The notes: generated from the letters alone by a model not told the origin. 64,000 nt of DNA from Escallonia rubra (GCA_033065855.1 JAVXUO010002057.1:62001-126000); one strand, 5' to 3'; numbered from the stretch's first letter, positions 35,319 through 47,277 are shown. A program made the numbers and translations.

Positions 35319-36943
35319 TTTTTTTGGATACAGTAACAGCATCCCTGGCTTACACAATGTTATTACAAGTATTAAGGCGGTTGTCCGCAATTTTTTTATT
35401 TTTTATTTTTTTGTTCAAGGGAAACAACTTAGAACAAGTTAAGCACGAGAGTAATAAATCTCGGTTGCGTCCGCTACTAACATCGCTCCTAATTCTTCGT
35501 GGGGTAGATTGAGGCAAGCAAAAGCCCCCTCTTGATTTGCACCCGTGTTTGCAAGCATACCAACACATTGATTACCCTTTCTCATAACATGCAAATAATA
35601 GATTTTTCATCGCCAATAGCAAAAAGCGAAAATCCTTGATCAAGTTATTCAATGGGTGAAATATATCTTCCAGCCTGTGTGCCAGGAGTTGCTTCCCCAC
35701 TGATGAGTTAATTTTAGGATCCCCTGTAGTTTAGCTTCCAATCTGCTGCAGTAGGATAGATTTCCAAAGAATCCGCCTAGCCATTGCCCTTGATCATTGC
35801 GCATGAGTCCTTCAAACCCTCCCTCTTCGTTTTCCTTAGCGCTTCCATCAGTGATTTTAGTTTGAGTTTACCTGCATCCGGAGAAAGCCACTGAAGTGGA
35901 CTGGAGTTTTAAAAGCTCGAGTCTGCAAACAAGGTTTTCTTCCAAGCTATCCAATGATCGAAGGTGGCCTTTTTCAAGGATTTTCGTACTCCTTACCTGC
36001 CAAATCAGGGTAACGAACACAAATTTCCAATCCAAATCCACGAAAAGATTTGTACGATCGTAAACAAGATTTTGCGTTATCCACTTCAGAAGGTCAGTTT
36101 TGAGACCTTTGGGAGACAAAATCTTCCTCCACATTTTCTCAAGAGACGTTTCATGGTTTCCGGTTCATTTTCACATCTTTCATACAGAGAATTGGTGGTC
36201 ATATTTTTTATGAGGCGGAGTGCATTGGTCAGTAGTCTCCCATGACTAATGATCCAAACAAAATTTTTTCTTTGGCAAATGGATATTTTAATGGGTTTGC
36301 CTTGCTATCTTGTCCATACCATTGTCTCGAGTGATCCTTTTAGTTTGTGTGAGATGCTGAGCATCAAAAATAAATTTCAGGCCGAGGCCGGTCGAGTCAC
36401 TGCTTTCAACAGCATTGATCAAATTACAGGCACTAGCAGTAGAGAATTTGCCATCTCTAACATTAAAAAGGGGGAAGGTGAATTTTCAAGACAAGGGCAA
36501 TGTCGATTCATCCATACTTCTTTTCATGTGGGAGGAGGGCTCGTCTAAGGGCATCCAAATCTCCAAATTGCTTTAACATTTTGTGGACCGTAAGATCCGA
36601 ATCCAGACCCCTTTTTCCTCCGCTTTACAAATCTTATTATTTCCGGTTAACAAGATGAACTTTCTTTCGAACTTCATCAAAATTGTCAATCACTTTAGGG
36701 AGAATTCAACCCTAGAGCATGTATGACATCCAGTATGTCTTTTGTGTAGGATTAAATTGCAAGTTTTGGACAATTGAAATCCCGACCTTCTTATTTGGGC
36801 ATTTTTAAATTCCAGAAGTTTATCATTTGAAGCAATTGGACCCAGAATCTCAATCCCGTCGAAAAAAATATATGGCCGTCTGCGCATGCATTTCACACAA
36901 GTTTTCCCAGGAGTAAATCTGTCCAACCCCATGTTAATTGTTA
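35319..36943 (-). mobile_element. 5'-truncated, decayed LINE retrotransposon fragment
   Basis: Minus-strand translation across shifting frames shows the end of a plant L1 ORF2. A zinc-finger reverse-transcriptase block (LLTNALRLIKNMTTNSLYER, then CENEPETMKRLLRKC) lies near 36090-36250. An RNase-H-like tail with GNQCVGMLANTGANQEGAF ends at a stop at 35439. The 3' end closes with a short A-run on the minus strand (T-run 35319-35325). Several frameshifts and stops make it non-functional. Its 5' side is cut by the MULE inserted at 36944. Confidence 0.7.
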
Positions 36944-37094
36944 GGGCAAATTATACTTATATCCCTGAAGTTTGGGTATAATTACAGTCAAGGACAACGA
37001 GTTTCAAAATGTAACATTCCGTGACCAAACACTTTTAAAATGTATCAGCCGTGTCCATCCGTTAGGGTTCCATCCAAAAATTGTATTTTTTGTA

Positions 37095-38787
37095 GAGTTA
37101 ATTACGCGGTTGACCACTGAACTATTAGGCAAATTTCACTTTGACCACTGAACTTTGATTTGTGTCAAAGTGACCATTGGACTCTTTAATTTGTTCAATT
37201 AAGTCATTCTGTTAGGTTCAGTTAACAAAATGTCAGTTAAATCATTTAATTTATGAGCAAATCCGTCAGTCTCTATTCTTCTTCTTCCTCCTCTTCTTCT
37301 TCTTCTTCTTCTTCTTCATTCTTCTTTCTCATTTGATGTCTTCAACCTCAACCAAGCATCAGCACCACCGCTCCACCACCAACCACCACGCGCAACCGCT
37401 ACACCAACCCAGCACCACCACCAAGCGCAACCCCGACACCAACCCAACACTACCACCAAGCACAACCATCGCCGTACCCACGACCACCTTCTGTCCTCCA
37501 CCATTAAACTCACAACCGCCACCAATACAGTCCACCACTACCACCAAAAAACTAACCCATTAACACCACAGATCTGGAACTAACCCATTAACAACAAAAA
37601 ACGATCCATCGGCGCAATCGGCTAGTTGCTTCGTCTTTGCCCTCTTCTGCAATCTGATGGAGCCATTATGGAAATTTGATGGCCTTCGAATACTTCTATT
37701 TTTAGTGAAGAACTGACAATGGGAGTGGCTAAAATTGGTTACTGGGTTTTGCTGGAAGTCTAATGTCTGCTTTCTGATCTGATTGTAGAGAAAAAAAGTG
37801 AGATGTCGTCAAGTAAGAAAGAGGAGAAAGGTACAGGGGATGCAGCTGAAAGAATTAAGGCAGCAGCCTTGTCAGCTGCTAAAGGTCTAAGTCATGCTCA
37901 GGCTGAACGGGCAGCAGCAGCTGCAGCTAGGAACGTAAATGCATATGGGCAGAAGGAGGAAGGACCTAGTAGATGGCAGGAAAGAAAAGAGGCAAAAAGG
38001 CAAATGTATTTGATGAGTACTGAAAAGCAAGTAAGATTGGATGAGAGAAAAGACCTTAAGAGTTCAATGCCCACCATCGGTGCTTCAGGTTCTCAATGTC
38101 AAAAGTGTTTCCAAACTGGGCACTGGACATATGAATGCAAAAATGAGAGGGTTTACATCTCATGACCTTCCCGTACCCAGCAACTCAAGAACCCAAAATT
38201 GGTCGTGAATGCCGACGGCGGCTCGAGCAATGCGGGCGACGAGGACTCGTGCTCGACGCACGCCGGCGACGCGTTTGCCATTGCGACGAGGACTCGTGCT
38301 CGAGGCTCGCCGACGACGCGTTTGTCTTCGATTTCGGTATCCTTCCTTCCGACCCGGTTCCGTCACAAATTCCGGTATCTGTCACAAATCGAACGCATCC
38401 GCGGTAGCTGTTTCCGGTGGATGGCGGAGGTGGAGGTGGTGGTGAGTTGACCCAGGAGCAGAGCTCGAGGCCGAATTGGGTTGATCTGACTTTTGGGGAG
38501 GAAGAAGAATAGGTGAAGAAAAAGAAAAGTAGAAAAAGGATAAAAATAAGAAAAAAAGATAAAAAAAAAGAAGTAATATAAAAAAATTGAGTTTTTATGT
38601 TTTGACAATTTTGCCCCCACATGTGCCTCGCACATGGATACTTAACAGACTTTTTGTTAACTGAACCTAACGGAATGACTTAATTGAACAAATTAAAGAG
38701 TCCAATGGTCACTTTGACACAAATCAAAGTTCAGTGGTCAAAGTTAAATTTGCCTAATAGTTCAGTGGTCAACCGCGTAATTAACTC
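37095..38787. mobile_element. Inner Pack-MULE carrying a CCHC zinc-knuckle gene
   Basis: 136-bp terminal inverted repeats (37095-37230 and 38652-38787) differ at only about two positions and start GAGTTAATTACGCGGTTGAC. They are flanked by a perfect 9-bp duplication TTTTTTGTA (37086-37094 and 38788-38796). TIR identity near 98% implies a recent insertion into the outer MULE. The cargo is a TC-rich and CACCACC-rich arm, a captured gene (37620-38210) and a G+C-rich right arm of unknown origin with GACGAGGACTCGTGCTC written twice. It belongs to the same family as 10327-10993. Confidence 0.93.
37803..38165 (+). CDS. Transduplicated ZCCHC10-like zinc-knuckle protein, 3' shortened
   Basis: Open frame of 120 residues inside the inner Pack-MULE. 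An N-terminal Lys/Ala-rich helical region (ERIKAAALSAAKGLSHAQAE, AYGQKEEGPSRWQERKEAKR) precedes one complete CCHC zinc knuckle, CQKCFQTGHWTYEC (C-x2-C-x4-H-x4-C). This matches plant and animal ZCCHC10 proteins, thought to bind RNA or act in splicing. The frame stops at TCA-TGA, but homology-like reading continues in frame as PSRTQQLKNPKL, suggesting a CGA-to-TGA nonsense change that removes the tail. A leader with an acceptor-like GATTGTAG before the ATG argues for capture from genomic DNA rather than a retrocopy. Whether it is expressed is unknown. Confidence 0.7.
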   Translation: MSSSKKEEKGTGDAAERIKAAALSAAKGLSHAQAERAAAAAARNVNAYGQKEEGPSRWQERKEAKRQMYLMSTEKQVRLDERKDLKSSMPTIGASGSQCQKCFQTGHWTYECKNERVYIS

Positions 38788-39202
38788 TTTTTTGTATGAT
38801 GTCATCAATATGTATTTTTAAAATGACGATACTACCCCTTGTACTATATACATTGAAAAATATCTGTTTATCGGAGTATTATATATGATTTATTTATCAG
38901 TTTTAGTTTTAGGATATTCTTGAAACCCTAATTTGCAAATTAGGATATTCTTGAAATCCTAATTTGCAAATTAGGGTTTTATGTTCTCTCTCCCATTGCC
39001 GGTGAATCTGAAGTCCCCGCCGACCGTCGCCTCCCTCCCCCGCCCCCGCTGTCGGCAGTCCCTCCTTCCCCGGCCCCGCCGCCGGCAGTCCCTCCTTCCC
39101 CGGCCCCTCGCCGCCGGCAGCCCCTGTCCACACCGTTTTAGTGGTAGTCTTTCTGGTATTCAGAGGAGACGAGCTTTGGGTGTGCTTGTGCAAACAAAGG
39201 AG

Positions 39203-39372
39203 ATGGCGACGGACAGCAAATGAGACATCCTAATGCTAGAAGCTCCTCCTTCCTACCGACCGACGTGGTCCACCGCAGCCGCAGACGTTATAGATGCACT
39301 GCCGTACATCGACGACGACTACGGCGATCCCAAAGTGAAACAAGAGGTGGATCGGTTGGTCGAAGAAGGAGG
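39203..39372 (+). pseudogene. MOS4: Captured 5' exon of a MOS4/SPF27 (BCAS2) splicing-factor gene
   Basis: From ATG 39203 the frame reads MATDSK, stop (39221-39223), then DILMLEAPPSYRPTWST, AAADVIDALPYIDDDYGDPK and VKQEVDRLVEE. These match the N-terminus of the SPF27 subunit of the MOS4-associated/Prp19 complex. The homology ends near 39370, where G-rich repeat sequence begins, so only the first exon was captured. The in-frame TGA and missing remainder make it non-functional as a splicing factor. An internal ATG at 39233 opens a short frame. Confidence 0.75.
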
Positions 39373-40173
39373 AGGCAGGCGGGGTGCGGCGCCGGGGAAG
39401 GGGAGCCGGTGGGGTGCGGCGCCGGGGAAGGGAAGAAGGCGGGGTGGGTGGGTGACGGGGAAGGGCGAGGGGGATGCAGATGGGGTGGGGAGGGGTGGGG
39501 GGGGGGGGTGTTTTTCTGTTCTGATTTTCTTTTCTAAAAAGAAACAATGGCATTTAAAAAAATAACTTTCTAACATAAGGGCAATAAAGTCATTTTGTTA
39601 AAACCGTTAGGATTTTTAGGGTTCCGTTTGTCAATGGACACAAGTGTTACATTTTGAAACTTTGTGTCCTCGCGTGTAATTACCCCCAAACCTCAGGGAT
39701 ATAAGTGTAATTAGCCCTAATTGTTAATGCATTGTGTTTTGTCAAGTGTATCAGCTTTCCCACCAAAACCAAAGAAAATCCAACAACGAGTACACTTCTC
39801 CCCATTATGAAAACCATTTAGATAGAATAAATCATGACATCTCGTTGTACATTCCAATCTGATTCTATATAATATATCATTTTTCTTTCCATTCATACAC
39901 AAAAGAGCCCCTCATCATACACAATCTGTTTTCAACCATTATAACCGATGAACAAATTTTGGCTACTACCCGATATAGAAATTTTCTTCCAATCCCGTAT
40001 ACAGTTACTAGAAACAAAATGGGTAGCCGTCACAATTTTTTCATCACCAATGGCTTGACACCTTTCAACAAAATGGTGACATCCTTTTTTGCCAATCCAG
40101 TGGAGGAGAATACTCAAACTTGAAGCACAAGAACCTGAAAAGTTCATGTTCAGAGATTGAACAACAAATCGCC

Positions 40174-43100
40174 TTACATTGTGCAGCAAAGCTTAGAATC
40201 GATAGAAGCTAGACATATGCAAAACGCTTGGTAACCCGTCAGCGGATATCTACAAACAAGTCAACAAGCCACAGAATTAGTTTACTTGCTAGATTTTCCC
40301 ACTCCTCCGAGTTGTTTAACCAAAAAAGGTCAGTTGTTTAAGGTTGTACCTGTAATCCATAATATACTGCGATTTTCCCACTCTTCCGAGTTGAATGATC
40401 GTCTGCCTCCCGTTCTTCAAAGCTCATCAAACACAAGTTAGTGCCTAAACCAAGTACACTACTAAGACACCAAAAATAAAGTAAGCCGGAAGGACTATTT
40501 TTTCGCACCATATGTCCCTTTTTGCATAACCGAATGAGCACAACTGTCTTACTACGTGTTTCAGTAAGGGAAAGTATATTTTCACAACCTTAATTGCTTG
40601 TCCATGCCAAATTTTGTTGGTAAAAAGTGCATTTGCAACAATATGTTCATCTTTTATTAACAAAATAGTGAGAAGACGAGCATATGAGGGCGTGGAAGTA
40701 GACGTTCCCTTTCAAAAAGTATACCATGTTCAACTTGATTTCATAATTAGGATTCTATAGGCGGTGAAGCTCATTATACCTCCAAAGTCAACTGGAAGTT
40801 CTTCACTGAGCTCTGAATTTTATGTCCCGCTGTTCTTCCCCTCTCTCTGAAATCTAATTCGTATTGCTTGGAAATCTGAAAGAACGCAGCCCGTTGGAGA
40901 AGGATAATATGTGAGCAGATGTACTCCATGCTTAGTGCACTGTTATGCGGATCAAGAGGAAATTTACGAGCGTACATTATTGTAATGTGGAACCTTTGAG
41001 AATAGCTGATGTGCTTTGTCCATGTTCTCTTCCCAATCCTTGGGTAGCCCACTAATATGTTGTATCTAGAGGAAAAAATGCTCATAAGAAAGTGGTCGAT
41101 GATACACATCAAGAACATTATTTTCAAGAAACACCCAGCATACACGATACATAACCTGGGATATGATAAGAGGCCTAATTATTCTACTACCATTAGGCTC
41201 ACCTGAGTTGTGTTCTTTAGCTGCATGGATTGATGCTTGGGTATCCATGCCTTCATAATTCTATGGCTTCCAGTACAGGTGGCTATGGTAGGCATGAATC
41301 TGTAAGGAGAGGGGGGTGGGGGGAATGGGGATCCTTAGACAAGAGTTTGTGTGCTTTAGTGCATTTGTACGTAGATAGGGGTCAGAGAGAGAGAGAGACC
41401 TTACAACTGCCAGAAGAACTTTTGAGTGTTTGGTCATGGAATTGGGACGGCTCCCCTGCAATTAGAAGGACTGAAATTAAGAGCTAAAGGCAATGCAACA
41501 AGACTTTTAGCTCAACAGCTACAAGATTCAACCTGATCCCATATATGGTACTTTGAGCCCATGAGGTTGGCAGTAAGACTCCCGACAAAACTATCATCAG
41601 AGCTGCATAATACCCCTTTCGTATTTTGAGCAACAGTAAACTCGGATCTTCCATTGTGCCGCTTGTGATGAGCAACAGCTAGTTTGCGGTTCTGCCGGCC
41701 TTGACCCTCCTACAAGTGGTCAAATTACATGTAGAAGGGGCAGAGTATAAGGGTTATTCAAGGAATTAACATCATATGTTTAGTTTCCAGATATACAGGG
41801 ACATATACACGCTCATGAGTCATGATCATCCAGCAAGATTTGAGAAACATCCAGCAAGATTTAAAGCGGAAGTTACATTGTTGGACACGGTATTTGAGAA
41901 ACAAAACATGGCTCACTCTAGATAAAAGAACAGAAACTCCCAATCTGATACACCACTAGACATCATATAACAGCAGCTGATTTCTGAAATTATGATCTCA
42001 AAAAAATAAAATTGGACTGTGCTTTGCATGCTTATATAACTTTATTTATCCTAAGAGGCTTAACCGCATGAAGAAACAAGTGAGCGGGCCAGTAGTTATT
42101 AAGACTTATCTAAGGAGATAAGAGTAAGAGAACCCGAGGTTCAAGCATTCCCGTGTCCACCAAATTTCACAGCTTAGTCCAAAACATGGCTCACTTGAGA
42201 TAGCATAAAAGGAATTCCCAATCTAATTTGCTACTAGACATCACATAACAGCAGTTGGCAGCGAGTTTGCTATTCTGTTGGCCTTGAACCTCCTATAATG
42301 GGTGTATATTCAAGAGGGCAGACTATAAAGGTTATCCAAGGAAAGTATCCAAAGTGTAGTTACCAGATATACAGAGGCACTTGTACATGTTCACTAAGAG
42401 AGATAGGGAGAGGGAGAGGGAGAGGGAGAGGGAGAGAGAGAGAGAGAGTTATAAATGGCTCCGATCAAAAGGTATAAACTTGCAAGGCAGCATGATCATC
42501 CTTCAACATTTAAAGCAGAAGTTGCATAGTTTGACAATAGTAAATGATAAGAAAAACAAGGCTCACTTAAGATAAAACAACAGAAAATTTGATCTTATTC
42601 ACCACCAGACATCATATAACAGCAGTTTGCATCTGAGATTATGATCTCATCATAAAATCTGTTGCTTATGTAACTTTTTCTATCTAAAAGGCTTAATAGC
42701 ATGAAGAAACAAGTGAGCAGCACCAATTATGCATGGCTCACATGACGATAGAGTAAACGAAATTTTCAATCTGATTTACCACCAGATATCATATAACAGC
42801 AGTTGGCTTCTGAAGCCTTGGAACTATCTAAAAACAGGATCTGGACTGTACTTTGCGTGCTTTATGTAAAATTTCCATTTTTAGGAGGTTTAATTGGATG
42901 AAGAAGCAAGTGTCCCAGTAGTTATTATGAATTATCTAAGGTGATAATGAGTATGAGAGCCCAAGTTCAAGCATTCCCAACTGCACATAGTGCACAAGTT
43001 TGTGCACCAAATATCATTTTTCGCAAAGTACAGTTGGTGACTACATTAGAATGCTTACATAGAAAGAGAAGCATTCTAAGAACAAGTTGGTGACTACATA

Positions 43101-46100
43101 ACAATCACAGGTCAAGACACAAAGCATAACTGCACTGCAATCAATTCCAATTAATGAATTGCACGGACTTTCAAAATTGAAAACTATCTGGTATATGTAT
43201 GCTCCAGAAACTCGTACTTCTTAAGTTTGGACTAATAAGAAAGGTCACCATAGTTCACATAGCAACAGTATTAGAATCAATACCCATATTTCTGTTCGCA
43301 AGGTATGAACCTGCACCCCCCCATATTTCTGTTTGCATGGTATAAACCTGCACTGTGGTGCTAAGGTGCATGAGCACTAACATTTTGCCAGATATACCCT
43401 AAATCTATCTATTGGACCGGAGTTTTTGCGTATGCTTGAATGGACGCAAATCTTCTTACGCGTCATAATTTGATAACAAAATATTACAAATTAAGAAAAT
43501 TATATATTAGTATTTGGGAAGGTACCAGAATAGTACCATATCACACATCTTTTCCATTTTTTCGTACATTTCAATTGATCATGGAGTGAAGCATGTAAAA
43601 CAACAACTACTTTTTAATTTGTTTAGACTTTGGAAGATAGAAATCAAAGAGCTTATAAGAGGAAATGAAATTTTTATTCAAAAATGAGTTTGGGACACTT
43701 GTCCTCTGGTAAAACACTTACTTTGATCTTTCTTTGATCTCAATTGGTCAAATATCCATTCCGAAAGTCCAACTTACAACAGAAGTTGTCCATGGCTTAA
43801 CTTATAGAGTTTCACTACATGTGCCATAAGGGCACATGTTAAGCACAAGACACGAGACATCGTAAACAGCATGGTAAAAAAAATCATCAATATTGTGAAA
43901 CACCACTTCATATGCCTCATATGTATTGACGATTCTTTTAGGCTAATTAAAATGTATTGTGTCCTATGCTTAACCTATGCCCTTAGAGCACAAGTTAGAA
44001 TATCTCCGTTACTTTTTTATTAGCAACTTATTTTTGTCAGTTTGGAGCTAGAAAGTCATGAGGAACAAACTTCCTTAATGAATGTAGCTGTAGTATGATT
44101 AACCTGCTACTAACCCTTAACTCTACAGAATTGTGCAAGAAGTGGCCCTCAACCACGTATCTCTAAGGTTTATGAAGTTTAGTACAAGACTTTGAAATCT
44201 TTTACTAAAAGTAGGAATATGTAGACATGTTACTCTCACTAGCAAATCTTACTACTAAAGCATTGGAGTACAACCTTGAAGATACTTTGCATCAACTCCA
44301 GATCCCCTTTTGTGCAAGTAAGCTAGATTTTGTTAGTGAGAATACTCTACATATATGCAACTGGGGTTAATCAAAAGCTTTAGCCAAGGAGATCTAATTC
44401 CTGGATTACATCAAAGGTAATAAGTAGTCACTGAAAACAAGGATTAGTTTCTTAAAGAGAAATATTTGGCCTAAGCCTTCTACGAAATTTCATATCCCAA
44501 ATAATGTGGCTTACTGTGGTTCCCTCGGGATTTACGCGTGTGAACCACAGTGAGCCACATCATTCAGGATGTCAAAAGTGGAAGGAAGCTCGGGTTAATA
44601 TGTTTCTCTCCCAGTGCTATATTGAAACAATAGCTGGTCAATTTCATTAACTCTTTGCTACTTTTATTTTTTTTCAATTGTTCAAATTTCGTCCATCAAA
44701 TTTCTCGGTTTATAGGGTGATGGTTTCCATCACGCGTTGCCATAGGAATAGCCAAGGCAAAGAAGATATGCCTGTGAGAACAGAAATCCAAGTCTCAATA
44801 CATTGTTCTTCCTTAAGGAGTGTTTATCCTGAACTTCTTAATCTTCCATCATCGTTCGTTGATGTGAGGTATTATTATGTTTTGCCCCATACACAACAAT
44901 AGATATTAGATGTCATAATATCATGTACGGAGTACATGATATTTCTGCGCATGAATACTCTAAGAAACTTTAGACCATCCATGACCATGATACCTCACCT
45001 TTCCCGTATGCGAGCCATCCTTGTCATCAATCATTGCCAACAAAAAGAATGTTACCGAAATTTCTTCCGGATGTCTTTGACTCTCACTGTAAATTTGTTC
45101 TAAGACTCTATTCTTTCCTCAGTCTTTTAAGACATGGATCCATATGGTTTGAAAGCACAGGTTAGCTCTTCCATTAGTAAAAGCTAGTCGTCAACTAGTT
45201 CATTTTCTAAATACAAGTGTTGTGGTTCTCGTTCTCCGTTCGTTTAGATTGAATTCACATGACATTCATAGCTCCAAATAGAACAACATAGATTTTCCCA
45301 AACCTTCGAATTACCACAGTAACGATTTTAACAATCTCAGTACCATCTCATGAAGACCGACATTCATGTAGAAAAAGAAATCTTTCGAAAAAATTTAACA
45401 ATCTACCAAGTTAGAGAGACCTTACATTGGTGTAAAGTGCATATAGAGTGCCCCCACTTAGTCCTTTTGGAGATGCTTCCTTCACTATAACACAAGTACA
45501 CCTCCCAATATCCGGAGGCAGAGGCCTACACAACAAATACCTGAAAAAACATTAAAAAGTTGCAACCATAAGTCACAAATACTGAACACCAACTCTAGCA
45601 TAAATTTGCATTAACCACCAAGAACTGAAACATATAAACCAACCTATTAGGCAAGGTAGACCACGACGAAGCTGGGGCCGCCTCTGAGTCCGAATAATCC
45701 CAAATGTTAGCTGAATTTGTGTTATCTGAGTCAATGGGATCCCAAATTTTTGACCTCAAACTCAAATCAGGCTCATTAATTTGCATACAGAGCTGAAGTG
45801 AGGATGGCTTCAAAATCCTATGTTTCAGATTGGACTTCAGATTTGGTAACTGTTTGGCTGACCCTTTATTGGGTACCACATTTTCTTTGTCCACGTTGCC
45901 AGAATACTTACCCCTATTAGGTACTGTATTCTCCTTGTTGTCCGAACCCATGACCGGATTCCGACACATACTGATGCCAAAGGCGGCGGCATCGGTTGTG
46001 CTGCCGCCATCGCTGCAGCTACGGTTGTGTTTGAGCTCAGTAAGGGGGTTGACATAGAGTGAGTTGTAGGAAGCCTGGCGTGGCATTGTACATCTCTTGA

Positions 46101-46110
46101 AGTTAGACAT
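40174..46110 (-). CDS. TLP8: Tubby-like protein 8 (TLP8), no F-box
   Basis: CDS complement(join(40174..40249,40350..40414,40780..40875,40976..41065,41203..41299,41400..41455,41533..41709,45426..45540,45644..46110)), nine exons, 412 residues, all phases agree. The N-terminal ~150 residues are low-complexity and KEN-rich (SDNKENTVPN, DKENVVPNKG). The tubby C-terminal domain follows: DIGRCTCVIVKEASPKGLSG, TLYALYTNEGQGRQNRKLAV, NLMGSKYHIWDQ, MKAWIPKHQSMQLKNTTQ, GLPKDWEENMDKAHQLF, QYELDFRERGRTAGHKIQS, SSVKNFQLTLENGRQ, RYPLTGYQAFCICLASIDSK, ending CCTM. The domain binds phosphoinositides in typical family members. The F-box of most plant TLPs is absent, as in Arabidopsis TLP8 (At1g16070, from memory). 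Intron 2 is 3.7 kb and repeat-rich. Exon 4 ends at the second of two adjacent donors (GTAAG|GT). Confidence 0.92.
41738..42830. repeat. Diverged tandem duplications inside TLP8 intron 2, including an exon-3 acceptor copy
   Basis: A phrase ACATCATATAACAGCAG (ACATCACATAACAGCAG in one copy) recurs near 41963, 42239, 42609 and 42788. A second block, GCAGAGTATAAGGGTTATTC, recurs at 42318 as GCAGACTATAAAGGTTATCC. The copy at 42265-42296 includes a decayed duplicate of the exon-3 acceptor and first codons: on the minus strand TATAG|GAGGTTCAAGGCCAACAG compared with TGTAG|GAGGGTCAAGGCCGGCAG at the true exon. The units are 75-90% alike by eye. Confidence 0.75.
42396..42448. repeat. (GA)n / (GGGAGA)n microsatellite
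   Basis: 53 bp of purines, GGGAGA hexamers changing to GAGAGA, inside TLP8 intron 2. Confidence 0.95.
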
Positions 46111-47274
46111 TGGTTAGAGAGCAGGGTTCTTAAAAGGAGAATTCAAAGCTAAATGAGGTGAATATGGGTCATGTGGATTTGAGGTCCTTGTTTGAAGGTT
46201 ATAAGGGGAAAGATCAGGTCTTGGTTGAGTGGTGGTGGTGGGTGCTTTTTGCTTGGTGTTTTTGAGGCTATTGATGGTGCTGGTACCAAAAGCAGTTTGA
46301 ATTTGAAAATTCTGCGTTGGAAAATGTGGGAGTTTTGGGCGTTGAACTTATGTGTGGTTTGGTGGACTAATGCCAACGGTAACTTATTGGGACTTGAAGC
46401 AAAAAAAAAAAAAATTTTGAAGCAAAAAAAAATCTCTGAGAGACAGAGACAGATCTGTGTGGGATTGAACTGGATGGAGTTTGAGTTAGGCTTTGACTAT
46501 TATTTTGGGAAACGGAGAGCGGGACGCATATTTGAAGTTCGAAGGAGAGAAAAGCGACTTAATCAGTAAAGATTTCGTGAGAGATGGAAGCGGAGTACGA
46601 GAATTAGGAGACATAAATCGTTTGACTTTGATTTGTTCAGAAAAATAAATTTAGTACCGTATGAATAAGTATACAGTGATACCACATTATAGTTGACAAG
46701 AAAGTTCATATAAAGTTTGAACATAACAATTAGTTAATGATCGTTGTTATGAATTTAACCTCTAATGTTTTGAGCCATTGCAGACTTGATACAATCTTGA
46801 GTGTTTAATTTAGCCGTTAAACTATTCTTAATTGGTGACTTTTATCTTAATGACTTTTCGTAAACAGCTTTTAGGCGTTCCATTACAACCCCTTGCATTG
46901 GGGTTTCAAACGTGATTTTCGGTAAATAATTGTCGCCTTTACCGCTACATATCTGTCTCTATATCTTGTTTTGACGCTACAAAATCACATTCAGTGACTA
47001 AACCTTGCCCGCTGAGTTCCTCCTGTAACGAATAAGTTTGAAGAATTGGCCGAGCCATGAGCCATCGCCATAGAGGCATCCGTGGTGCTCTGCTACCTGC
47101 GTCTGATTCACAGGAATAAACTCGAGTGCAGGAACTGCAACTTGTCGTCCACTAAATTTTTGTATCATTGCCTATCAGGATGTGGTCCATGAAGCTGAAA
47201 GGTTCCTCTTTTTGAGCTTAATTCTGGAACAATTAACAAAGAGAGGTCAAGCTGCACTGTCAAAATAACATGAC
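46111..47274. other. Upstream region of the TLP8 gene
   Basis: The TLP8 leader and promoter should lie just right of 46110. A-runs occur near 46400 and 46430. No other coding sequence is recognised. Confidence 0.5.
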
Positions 47275-47277
47275 TTA

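Larger units (their letters stand above)
36944..39717. mobile_element. Outer Pack-MULE carrying a MOS4/SPF27 fragment
   Basis: Inverted ends GGGCAAATTATACTTATATC (36944) and, reversed, GGGCTAATTACACTTATATC (39717) match at about 85% over 70 bp or more. They are flanked by a perfect 9-bp target duplication TAATTGTTA (36935-36943 and 39718-39726), diagnostic of Mutator elements. It contains the second MULE, a captured splicing-factor 5' end, a 38-bp duplicated phrase (CTAATTTGCAAATTAGG, about 38900-38980) and a G-rich minisatellite (39370-39510). Without the inner element it is about 1.07 kb. It has no transposase, so it depends on one supplied elsewhere. Confidence 0.88.

Noticed and set aside
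36249-36548. 99-residue plus-strand frame
   Set aside because: Shadow of the LINE zinc-finger region that reads correctly on the minus strand.
41405-41455. First donor (GTT|GTAAG) for TLP8 exon 4
   Set aside because: It breaks the frame with exon 5; the donor five bases further on restores the tubby domain.
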